A stretch of DNA of 5,105 nucleotides from Frankiales bacterium (GTDB lineage Bacteria > Actinomycetota > Actinomycetes > Mycobacteriales > SCTD01): contig JAODNQ010000144.1 of the NCBI GenBank assembly GCA_025464695.1, positions 1-5,105 of the forward strand. The letters run 5' to 3'. The notes under the pieces were generated by a model. It was given only the letters and a program-made list of their open reading frames with translations. It was not told the DNA's origin and did not search any database. The position numbers and the translations under genes are program-made. Shown here one piece after another: positions 1 through 5,051 of this stretch (position 1 is its first letter; every line of letters begins with the position of its first letter).

Positions 1-254
1 AACCAGGGCTCGCGCTCCGGCGGGATCGTGTTGATGTAGTCGGTGCTGCGCAGCGCCGGGACGCCGACCTGCTTCTCACGGGCGCGCTCGAGCAGCTTGA
101 GCATCAGGTAGCGGGCACGGCCGCGGCCGCTGCTCTCGACGAGGGCGTCGAAGGACTCGAGCCACTCGGCCGTCTCGGAGGGGTCGACGTCGGGCAGCTG
201 GCTGGGCAGCCCGTCGCTGATGACGCTGAAGCGCTCGCTGGTCTGCTCGGTCAC
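1..254 (-). CDS. aceE: Pyruvate dehydrogenase E1 component, homodimeric type, N-terminal 84 codons (partial at left edge)
   Basis: This is the thiamine-diphosphate-dependent E1 subunit of the pyruvate dehydrogenase complex, which decarboxylates pyruvate and passes the acetyl group to lipoyl-E2. I read it on the minus strand from a GTG at 252-254 to the window edge. The N-terminus reads VTEQTSERFSVISDGLPSQL, followed by PDVDPSETAEWLESFDALV, then RARYLMLKLLERAREKQVGV and PALRSTDYINTIPPEREPW. The last stretch (YINTI..E.EP) is a hallmark of actinobacterial AceE, and DP.ET.EW..S.D is the usual N-terminal helix region. The full protein is normally about 900 residues, so only about a tenth is here and the ThDP-binding and catalytic regions lie outside. 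GAGGAG at 259-264 (read on the minus strand) is a good ribosome binding site for the GTG. The gene is divergent from the yjbQ-like gene across 74 bp. Confidence 0.93.
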   Translation of the reverse strand, partial: MTEQTSERFSVISDGLPSQLPDVDPSETAEWLESFDALVESSGRGRARYLMLKLLERAREKQVGVPALRSTDYINTIPPEREPW

Positions 255-296
255 GCTGCTCCTCGGGTCGGGGGTCTCCCACAGCCATCCTCACCC

Positions 297-310
297 CTAC
301 CGGCCGGTAG
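297..310. promoter_or_regulatory. Perfect 14-bp palindrome in the aceE/yjbQ divergent gap (candidate operator)
   Basis: CTACCGGCCGGTAG is exactly its own reverse complement. It sits in the 74-bp gap between the aceE start (254) and the yjbQ start (329), 6 bp before the yjbQ Shine-Dalgarno. A short gapless palindrome between divergent genes is typical of an operator for a dimeric regulator, and TetR-family sites are often of this form. It could equally be a chance G+C palindrome. On the minus strand it lies just upstream of GAGGAT (287-292), a possible -10 for aceE, so it could overlap that promoter. The palindrome is seen directly; operator function and regulator identity are inference. Confidence 0.4.
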
Positions 311-328
311 CCGGGTAGGAGGAGCGTC

Positions 329-733
329 ATGGAGACCACCGTCCTCGACGTCCGGACCGGCAGCCGCGAGGTCGTGCACGACCTCACCCCCGAGTGCGCC
401 GCCTTCGTGCGCGGCCGGGGCGACGGGCTGCTGCACGTGTTCGTCCCGCACGCCACCGCCGGCGTCGCCGTCCTGGAGCTCGGAGCGGGGTCCGACGACG
501 ACCTCCTGGCCGCGCTGCGCGACCTGCTCCCCGCCGACGACCGCTGGCGGCACCGCCACGGCTCGCCCGGGCACGGCCGGTCGCACGTGCTGCCGGCCCT
601 GGTCCCGCCGTACGCGTCGGTGCCCGTGCTCGGTGGGCGGCTGGCGCTGGGCACCTGGCAGTCGGTGGCCCTCGTGGACCTCAACGTCGACAACCCCGAC
701 CGGCAGGTGCGGCTGTCCTTCCTGGCCGGCTGA
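329..733 (+). CDS. YjbQ/UPF0047 family protein (secondary thiamine-phosphate synthase-like)
   Basis: A 134-residue protein of the YjbQ/UPF0047 family, the usual size for these small single-domain proteins. Visible family motifs are VPHATAGV (residues 39-46, the HxTxG signature), a His-rich stretch with H75, H77, H82 and H86 that probably supplies metal or active-site ligands, VPVLGG (98-103) and LGTWQ (107-111), followed by a VDLNVDNP.R.VRLSFL tail. E. coli YjbQ has been reported to have weak thiamine-phosphate synthase activity able to replace ThiE when overexpressed; the true physiological role of the family is unsettled, so no thiamine function should be assumed here. The ATG at 329 follows AGGAGGAG (317-324) at ideal spacing. 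The gene is transcribed alone, divergent from aceE and convergent with the CDF gene 23 bp downstream. Confidence 0.88.
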   Translation: METTVLDVRTGSREVVHDLTPECAAFVRGRGDGLLHVFVPHATAGVAVLELGAGSDDDLLAALRDLLPADDRWRHRHGSPGHGRSHVLPALVPPYASVPVLGGRLALGTWQSVALVDLNVDNPDRQVRLSFLAG

Positions 734-756
734 GCTCCCGGCCGACGCGTGCCGCG

Positions 757-1935
757 CTACCGCCGGTGGTGCGCCGTCGTCTCGTGGGTGTGCTCGCCCT
801 CGGGGTCGGCGTGGACGATCGCGCTGGTCAGCCGCGGGACCTGGTGCACGAGCCGGTGCATCGCCTCCTCGGCGATCCGGTGGCCCTCGACCAGCGACAG
901 CGTCCCGCCGACGACGACCTCGCACTCGGCCCGGAGGTCGTGGCCGATCCACCGGGCGCGGACGTCACCGAGGGCGAGCACCCCCGGGGTCTCGCGCAGG
1001 ACCTGCTCGACGCTGGCGAGCAGCGGCTCGTCGACGGCGTCCATGAGCCGCCGGTAGACGGTCCGGGCCGCGTCCTTGAGCACGAACAGGATGGCGACGC
1101 TGATGAGCAGGCCCACGACCGGGTCGGCCCGGTCGAACCCCAGCGCCACCCCGATTGCGCCGACGACGACGGCGAGCGAGGTGTAGCCGTCGGTGCGGGC
1201 GTGCAGGCCGTCGGCGACGAGGGCGGCCGAGCCGATCTCGCGGCCCACGTTGATGCGGTACCGGGCCACGAGCTCGTTGCCGACGAAGCCGATCAGGCCC
1301 GCGACCGCCACCGCCCCGAGGTGGTCGACGTCCTGCGGGGACAGCAGCCGCCGGACCGCCTCGTAGGCCGCCACCACCGACGACGCGAGGATGAACAGGA
1401 CGATGACGACGCCGGCGAGGTCCTCGGCCCGGCCGTACCCGTACGTGTAGCGGCGCGTCGGGGGGCGGCGTCCAAGGGTGAAGGCGATCGCGAGGGGCAC
1501 CGCGGTCAGGGCGTCGCTGAGGTTGTGCAGGGTGTCGCCGAGCAGGGCGACCGACCCGGTGTACAGGACGACGAGCCCCTGCATCAGGGCGGTCAGGCCG
1601 AGGACGACCAGTGAGACCTTCAGCGCCCGGATGCCCTTGGCGGACGACTCGAGGGCGCTGTCGACGCTGTCGGCGGCGTCGTGGCTGTGGGGGGCGACGA
1701 GCTCCTTGAGCCGGCCGAGCAGCCCGCTCGGGTGGTCGTGCCCGTGCTCGTGCCCGTGCTCGTGCCCCTGGTCGGAGCCGGCGTCGTGGTCGTGCCCGTG
1801 GTCCGCGTCGTGGCCCGCGTCGTGGTCCTCGTGGGGGGCGCCGCCGGGCTCGCTGTGGGGCGCGTGGCCCGGCTCGCCGTGCACGTGCGGGACGCCGTCG
1901 GGAGCACGCGGCGGCGTCGGCCGGGGGGTGGTCAT
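757..1935 (-). CDS. Cation diffusion facilitator (CDF) family transporter with His-rich N-terminus, probable Zn2+ exporter
   Basis: A 392-residue inner-membrane metal/proton antiporter of the CDF family, expected to export divalent cations, most likely Zn2+. Six hydrophobic segments lie at about 103-125, 127-151, 173-193, 205-223, 250-267 and 271-288. The metal-site signatures are LLGDTLHNLSD (H137 and D141, TM2) and LVADGLHARTD (H245 and D249, TM5). This HD/HD quartet is the arrangement of Zn transporters such as ZitB; Mn-type members usually carry aspartates instead. The cytoplasmic C-terminal domain (about 290-380) ends in a second His cluster, HTHETTAHHRR. The first 90 residues are soluble and very rich in His and Asp (GHDADHGHDHD, GHEHGHEHGHDHP), probably metal-buffering. 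At about 90 residues longer than a minimal CDF protein, the excess is this N-terminus. The ATG at 1935 is preceded by a purine run, GGGGGAAGA. It stands alone, divergent from the DUF3052 gene. I see no AT-rich Zur-like box upstream. Confidence 0.93.
   Translation of the reverse strand: MTTPRPTPPRAPDGVPHVHGEPGHAPHSEPGGAPHEDHDAGHDADHGHDHDAGSDQGHEHGHEHGHDHPSGLLGRLKELVAPHSHDAADSVDSALESSAKGIRALKVSLVVLGLTALMQGLVVLYTGSVALLGDTLHNLSDALTAVPLAIAFTLGRRPPTRRYTYGYGRAEDLAGVVIVLFILASSVVAAYEAVRRLLSPQDVDHLGAVAVAGLIGFVGNELVARYRINVGREIGSAALVADGLHARTDGYTSLAVVVGAIGVALGFDRADPVVGLLISVAILFVLKDAARTVYRRLMDAVDEPLLASVEQVLRETPGVLALGDVRARWIGHDLRAECEVVVGGTLSLVEGHRIAEEAMHRLVHQVPRLTSAIVHADPEGEHTHETTAHHRR
1741..1764. repeat. 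Two tandem 12-bp units encoding the CDF His-Glu-His-Gly repeat
   Basis: CCCGTGCTCGTG occurs twice in a row (1741-1752 and 1753-1764), with partial, degenerate copies on both sides (for example GTGGTCGTG before it and CGTGCCCGTG at about 1791-1800). On the coding (minus) strand each unit encodes the HEHG tetrapeptide of the N-terminal His-rich region. Exact in-frame 12-bp copies suggest recent slippage expansion within the coding sequence, so repeat number probably varies between strains. Confidence 0.75.
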
Positions 1936-2063
1936 GGCGACAGTCTTCCCCCGCCACGCCGGACAGCCACTTGCGCCTGAGGGGGTCGTCCGGTGGACTG
2001 TGCGCGATCACGCGCCCGGCACCTCGCCCGGACGCGCACTCGCCCCTGCAGGAGGACACCTTC
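1936..2063. promoter_or_regulatory. Divergent intergenic region between the CDF and DUF3052 genes
   Basis: This 128-bp gap must hold the 5' signals of both flanking genes unless transcription starts inside a coding region. On the plus strand TTGCGC (1971-1976) and TGGACT (1994-1999) are 17 bp apart and form a poor but possible -35/-10 pair for the DUF3052 gene. GGAGG at 2051-2055 is a strong Shine-Dalgarno for the GTG at 2064. GCGCG-ATCA-CGCGC (2002-2015) could form a small hairpin in the leader. No clear minus-strand promoter for the CDF gene is visible. The promoter assignment is weak. Confidence 0.3.
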
Positions 2064-2510
2064 GTGAGCACGTCCGCGGACCACGCGGCACAGCGTGGCC
2101 TGGCCGAGAAGCTCGGGATCGAGCCCGGCACGGTCGTGCAGGTGCTGGGCGCCGACGGGGAGCCCCCCGCCGACCCGGCGGTGCTCGACGACGTCGAGAC
2201 CCGGACCGAGAACGACGTCATCCACGGCGACGACTCCGACGAGGTCGCCGACATGGTGCTGCTCTGGTGGCGCGAGGACGACGGCGACCTCGTGGACGCC
2301 CTCGTCGACGCCCTCACCAACCTCGCCGACAACGGCTTCGTCTGGCTGCTGACGCCGAAGGCCGGGCGGGACGGGCACGTCGAGCCCAGCGACATCGACG
2401 AGGCGGCCCCCACGGCCGGCCTGTCGAGCACCCGCAGCACCAGCGCCGCTCCGGAGTGGTCGGGCACGCGCCTGGTCGCGCCGAAGGCGGCCCGCGGCAA
2501 GAAGCGCTGA
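2064..2510 (+). CDS. DUF3052 family protein
   Basis: A 148-residue member of DUF3052, a small, soluble, actinobacteria-typical family with no established function. Recognisable parts are the N-terminal AEKLGIEPGTVVQVLG (14-29), an acidic middle with many Asp/Glu (about 41-61), the WWREDDGDLVDALVDAL core (68-84), DNGFVWLLTPKAGR (89-102) and HVEPSDIDEAAPTAGL (105-120). The tail is short, Ser/Thr-rich and basic, ending KAARGKKR. There is no signal peptide or membrane segment. I chose GTG 2064 because GGAGG lies 8 bp upstream and homologues begin close to the AEKLGI block; the frame stays open back to 1971, but that extension has no good start signal. As I recall, DUF3052 genes neighbour aceE and ahpE in mycobacteria and streptomycetes, as they do here, which supports orthology but not function. 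It is probably co-transcribed with the methyltransferase gene that overlaps its stop. Confidence 0.9.
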   Translation: MSTSADHAAQRGLAEKLGIEPGTVVQVLGADGEPPADPAVLDDVETRTENDVIHGDDSDEVADMVLLWWREDDGDLVDALVDALTNLADNGFVWLLTPKAGRDGHVEPSDIDEAAPTAGLSSTRSTSAAPEWSGTRLVAPKAARGKKR

Positions 2511-3655
2511 CCCCCGAGCAGGCCCGCCTGCTCCTGTCCGACCGCGGCCGCGAGGCGGTCGCGCTCGCCTCCTCGCTGGACCTGTCGCCGGCCGCCCGCA
2601 TCCGCGCCGCGGAGGCGGTCCGCGGGCTCGGCGACGTCGGGCCGCTCGCCCTGGAGCAGGCGCTGCTGCGCGTGCGGGCGCGGGCCAAGCACCCGCGCGG
2701 CGAGGAGCTGTGGTGGACGCCGGAGGCGCTCGAGCAGGCGTCGTCGTACGCCGTCGCCTCCTCCCGGGCGGGCCGCTTCGACCGCCCGGTCCTCGACCTC
2801 GGCTGCTCCGTCGGCGGCGACCTGCTGACGCTGCCGGACGGCAGCACCGGCGTCGACCTCGACGAGGCACGGCTGCTGCTGGCGCAGGAGAACGCCCGGG
2901 TGCTCGGGCGGACGGTGTCGCTGCTGCGGGCCGACGTCCGGACCCTGCCGGTGCCTATGGGGGCCGACGTCTTCGCCGACCCCGCGCGCCGTTCCGGTGG
3001 CCGCCGCACCTTCGACCCCCGGGCCTACAGCCCGCCGTTGGACCTGCTGCTCGGCCTCCCGGTCCGGGCACTCGGGGTGAAGGTCGCGCCCGGGATCGAC
3101 CACGAGGCCCTGCCGCCCGAGCTGGAGGTCGAGGTGGTGTCGCTGCGCGGCGAGGTGAAGGAGGCGGTGCTCTGGGGCGGCGCCGCGCGCCGTGGCGCCC
3201 GTCGCACGGCCACCCTGCTGCCCGGCCCGCACGTGCTCGTCGACGACGACGCGCCGGTGCCGCGGGTCGCCCCGCCGGGGGGGTGGCTGCTCGAGCCGGA
3301 CGGCGCCGTCGTGCGCTCGCACCTGGTGGCGCAGGTCGCGCGCGACGTCGACGGCTGGCTGCTCGACGCGACCATCGCCTACGTCGCGGCCGACGCCCCT
3401 GTCGAGGTGCCCTGGGGCCGCTGGTACCGGGTGCTCGAGGTGCTGCCGTTCTCGCTCAAGGGGCTCAAGGAGCGGCTGCGCGCCCACGACGCCGGCCCGC
3501 TGGTGGTGAAGAAGCGCGGGACGGCGGTCGAGCCCGAGGTGCTGCGCAAGCAGCTGAAGCTGACCGGGTCGCGCGAGGTGACGGTGGTCCTGACGCGGTC
3601 GGCCGGCAGGCAGGTGGCGCTCATCGTCGACCCAGCCTCCCCAGGAAGCCGCTGA
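2507..3655 (+). CDS. Class I SAM-dependent methyltransferase with THUMP-like C-terminal domain
   Basis: About 382 residues if started at CTG 2507. The N-terminal helical part (LTPEQARLLLSDRGREAV, later RAKHPRGEELWWTPEALEQAS, about 59-79) precedes a Rossmann methyltransferase core: VLDLGCSVGGD (95-105, SAM-binding motif I), GVDLDE (115-120, acidic motif II), RADVRTLP (141-148), then ADPARRSGGRRTFDP (157-171) where many methyltransferases have a DPP(Y/F) catalytic motif. The C-terminus (VVKKRGTAVEPEVLRKQLKL and EVTVVLTR) matches the THUMP-like domain found in actinobacterial relatives. The substrate is unknown; RNA is a guess from the THUMP resemblance. The start is uncertain: no ATG, GTG or TTG lies near the expected N-terminus. 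CTG 2507 overlaps the DUF3052 stop (CTGA), with weak purines before it. GTG 2456 would give 399 residues and a 55-bp overlap. GTG 2672 would remove conserved sequence. Probably translationally coupled to DUF3052. Confidence 0.85.
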   Translation: MTPEQARLLLSDRGREAVALASSLDLSPAARIRAAEAVRGLGDVGPLALEQALLRVRARAKHPRGEELWWTPEALEQASSYAVASSRAGRFDRPVLDLGCSVGGDLLTLPDGSTGVDLDEARLLLAQENARVLGRTVSLLRADVRTLPVPMGADVFADPARRSGGRRTFDPRAYSPPLDLLLGLPVRALGVKVAPGIDHEALPPELEVEVVSLRGEVKEAVLWGGAARRGARRTATLLPGPHVLVDDDAPVPRVAPPGGWLLEPDGAVVRSHLVAQVARDVDGWLLDATIAYVAADAPVEVPWGRWYRVLEVLPFSLKGLKERLRAHDAGPLVVKKRGTAVEPEVLRKQLKLTGSREVTVVLTRSAGRQVALIVDPASPGSR

Positions 3656-4526
3656 CCTTCCCGAGCCCCGTGATGGCGCCCCGCAGGGCGGCTCCGCCAG
3701 GCAGTCCGGGCACCTCGGCCACGAGCGGCGCCAGGCGCATCCACTGGGGCAGCTCCTGCACCACCATGCGGCGGCTCATGAGCAGAGCCGGCACGGAGAC
3801 GCGGCCGGCCGAGGCGTCGAGCAGCTCGGCAGCCGTCCCGCGGACGCCGACGCCGTCGAAGGCCCCGCCCGGGGTGACGTCCGTGGTCCAGCCGTCCTCG
3901 GTCGAGGTGAAGCGCCAGCCGCGGTCCGGCGTCGAGGCCGTCAGCACGAAGTGGACGCCGGCCTTGCTGGCGAGCGCACCCGTGACGTCGACGAGGGAGG
4001 CCAGCCCGCGGTCGAGCAGCTGCGCCGACGGGGCGGGAGCGCCACAGGGCGCGAGGTCCGTCCCGTGCACGGCGAGCTCGTAGGTGGCGGCGTGCACGAG
4101 CGACAGCACCGGGAGCGGGCCGACCGTGGAGCCGACGGGCGTGCGGCCGTACCGGTCGAGGTCGGGACCCTCGAGGAAGGCCTCGACGGCGTCGCGCGCC
4201 CGGACGACGCCGGCGACCACCTCGTCGTCGGACAGCCCCCGGTGCGCCCGGACCTTGGCCTCGTTGCCGGCGTCGGGGGAGCCGAGGTCGGCGAGGTCGC
4301 CGCGCCGGGCCGAGTCGAGGATGCCCTCCATCGGCGACGTGCCGTCGTGGGCCCCGAGGTGGACGCACACGTCGCGGCCGCTCCAGCCGGGCAGCCGGCT
4401 CGGCCGGGACAGGTCGGTGGTCGGCGCGGTGGCGAGGTCGAGGAACGCGTCCCAGCAGGCGAGCACGTGCTCCCCGAGCGCAGCGGGGTCGTGATCGGCG
4501 AGGCCGCGCGGGCCGGTGGCTAGCAT
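3621..4526 (-). CDS. Maleylpyruvate isomerase family (MDMPI/DinB-like) putative mycothiol-dependent protein
   Basis: A 301-residue protein with an N-terminal DinB-like four-helix domain of the mycothiol-dependent maleylpyruvate isomerase (MDMPI) family and a C-terminal SCP2-like MDMPI_C region. The expected metal-binding triad is visible: H56 in [16 protein letters not shown] (47-61), and E150 and H154 in [14 protein letters not shown] (145-158), with the same E-x3-H spacing as characterised MDMPI. The C-terminal part includes [13 protein letters not shown] (201-213) and [15 protein letters not shown] (229-243). Family members are thought to use mycothiol as cofactor or substrate, but the reaction here cannot be read from sequence; there is no nearby gentisate pathway to suggest maleylpyruvate itself. 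I chose ATG 4526 because GGAGG (4535-4539, minus strand) is 8 bp upstream; GTG 4559 would overlap the ahpE ribosome binding site. The 3' end overlaps the methyltransferase gene by 35 bp on the other strand. Confidence 0.85.
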   Translation of the reverse strand: MLATGPRGLADHDPAALGEHVLACWDAFLDLATAPTTDLSRPSRLPGWSGRDVCVHLGAHDGTSPMEGILDSARRGDLADLGSPDAGNEAKVRAHRGLSDDEVVAGVVRARDAVEAFLEGPDLDRYGRTPVGSTVGPLPVLSLVHAATYELAVHGTDLAPCGAPAPSAQLLDRGLASLVDVTGALASKAGVHFVLTASTPDRGWRFTSTEDGWTTDVTPGGAFDGVGVRGTAAELLDASAGRVSVPALLMSRRMVVQELPQWMRLAPLVAEVPGLPGGAALRGAITGLGKVSGFLGRLGRR

Positions 4527-4564
4527 CCCGTCATCCTCCCCCTGACCCCTTAGGAGCACCCCTC
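4527..4564. promoter_or_regulatory. 38-bp divergent start region between the MDMPI-family and ahpE genes
   Basis: The gap is almost filled by two back-to-back ribosome binding sites: GGAGG on the minus strand (forward 4535-4539, 8 bp before ATG 4526) and AGGAG on the plus strand (4552-4556, 8 bp before ATG 4565). No -35/-10 pair fits between them, so at least one promoter must lie inside the opposite gene, or transcripts have very short leaders. The two Shine-Dalgarno sites also settle the start codons of both genes. Confidence 0.6.
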
Positions 4565-5020
4565 ATGGTGGACGTCGGCGATCTCGCACCGGACTTCGAG
4601 CTCCCTGACGCGGACCGGCAGCCCGTGCGGCTGTCCAGCTTCCGCGGCAGCAAGAACGTCGTCGTCGTCTTCTACCCGCTCGCCTTCACGGGGGTGTGCC
4701 AGGGCGAGCTGTGCGCGATCCGCGACAGCATCGAGGACTTCAGCGGCGACGACGTCGTGACGCTGGCCATCAGCTGCGACAGCACCGCGGTGCACAAGAA
4801 GTGGGCCGAGGAGCAGGGCTACACGTTCCCGCTTCTCGCGGACTTCTGGCCGCACGGCGAGGTCGCCCGGCAGTACGGCGTGTTCCAGGAGGACTTCGGC
4901 CTGGCGCTGCGCGGCACGTTCATCGTCGACAAGGCCGGCAAGGTGGCCTACAAGACGGTCAACGCCATCCCCGACGCGCGCGACCAGGACGAGTACCGCA
5001 AGGTCCTCGCCACCCTCTGA
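4565..5020 (+). CDS. ahpE: AhpE-type peroxiredoxin
   Basis: A 151-residue thiol peroxidase of the AhpE branch, the usual length for the family (M. tuberculosis AhpE is about 153). It reduces peroxides in the cytoplasm through a reactive cysteine. The active site is [14 protein letters not shown] (36-49): P38, T42 and C45 form the PxxxTxxC signature, with C45 the peroxidatic cysteine. Other family blocks are [12 protein letters not shown] (4-15), [20 protein letters not shown] (88-107), and [15 protein letters not shown] (115-129, with the conserved Arg R116). Two further cysteines are present: C50, five residues after C45, as in CxxxxC Prx enzymes such as E. coli BCP/PrxQ, and C71. M. tuberculosis AhpE has Asp where C50 is and is a one-cysteine enzyme reduced by mycothiol/mycoredoxin. 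AGGAG at 4552-4556 sets the ATG. A tRNA-Val gene follows 31 bp downstream on the same strand. Confidence 0.92.
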   Translation: MVDVGDLAPDFELPDADRQPVRLSSFRGSKNVVVVFYPLAFTGVCQGELCAIRDSIEDFSGDDVVTLAISCDSTAVHKKWAEEQGYTFPLLADFWPHGEVARQYGVFQEDFGLALRGTFIVDKAGKVAYKTVNAIPDARDQDEYRKVLATL

Positions 5021-5051
5021 GGCCCGCGGGTCGCTAGCCTCCGGGTCGTCA

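Noticed and set aside
394..1614. 406-codon plus-strand open frame spanning yjbQ and the CDF gene
   Set aside because: It overlaps yjbQ in a different frame and is antisense to the CDF gene. The composition is Arg/Ala/Asp-rich with no recognisable motif.
1971..2063. Upstream extension of the DUF3052 protein to 1971
   Set aside because: The TTG at 1971 has no Shine-Dalgarno and the extra residues do not match the family, while GTG 2064 has GGAGG at good spacing.
1478..2455. Upstream extension of the methyltransferase frame to 1478
   Set aside because: The frame is open only because stop codons are rare here. The extension runs antisense through the CDF gene and through the DUF3052 gene in another frame, and is Ser/Cys/Trp- then Arg-rich without family similarity.
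965..3487. 840-codon open frame on the minus strand across the CDF, DUF3052 and methyltransferase genes
   Set aside because: The translation is low-complexity Arg/Pro/Gly/Ala sequence with no domain. It lies antisense to two well-supported plus-strand genes and overlaps the CDF gene in another frame. Long spurious frames are expected at this GC content.
3670..3700. Possible hairpin around GCCCCGCAGGGC as a terminator for the convergent genes
   Set aside because: The stem is only about 4 bp, lies within the MDMPI-family coding sequence and has no T-tract on either strand.
2710..4083. 457-codon plus-strand open frame over the methyltransferase and MDMPI-family genes
   Set aside because: It is a +1 shadow of the methyltransferase followed by antisense of the MDMPI-family gene, with Arg/Ala/Gly-rich sequence and no conserved blocks.
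4527..4559. GTG 4559 as the start of the MDMPI-family gene (11 extra residues)
   Set aside because: It would put the start inside the ahpE Shine-Dalgarno and has no ribosome binding site of its own, while ATG 4526 has GGAGG at 8 bp.
5021..5034. Palindrome CCCGCGGG after ahpE as a terminator
   Set aside because: It has no loop and no T-tract, and the tRNA follows within 31 bp on the same strand.
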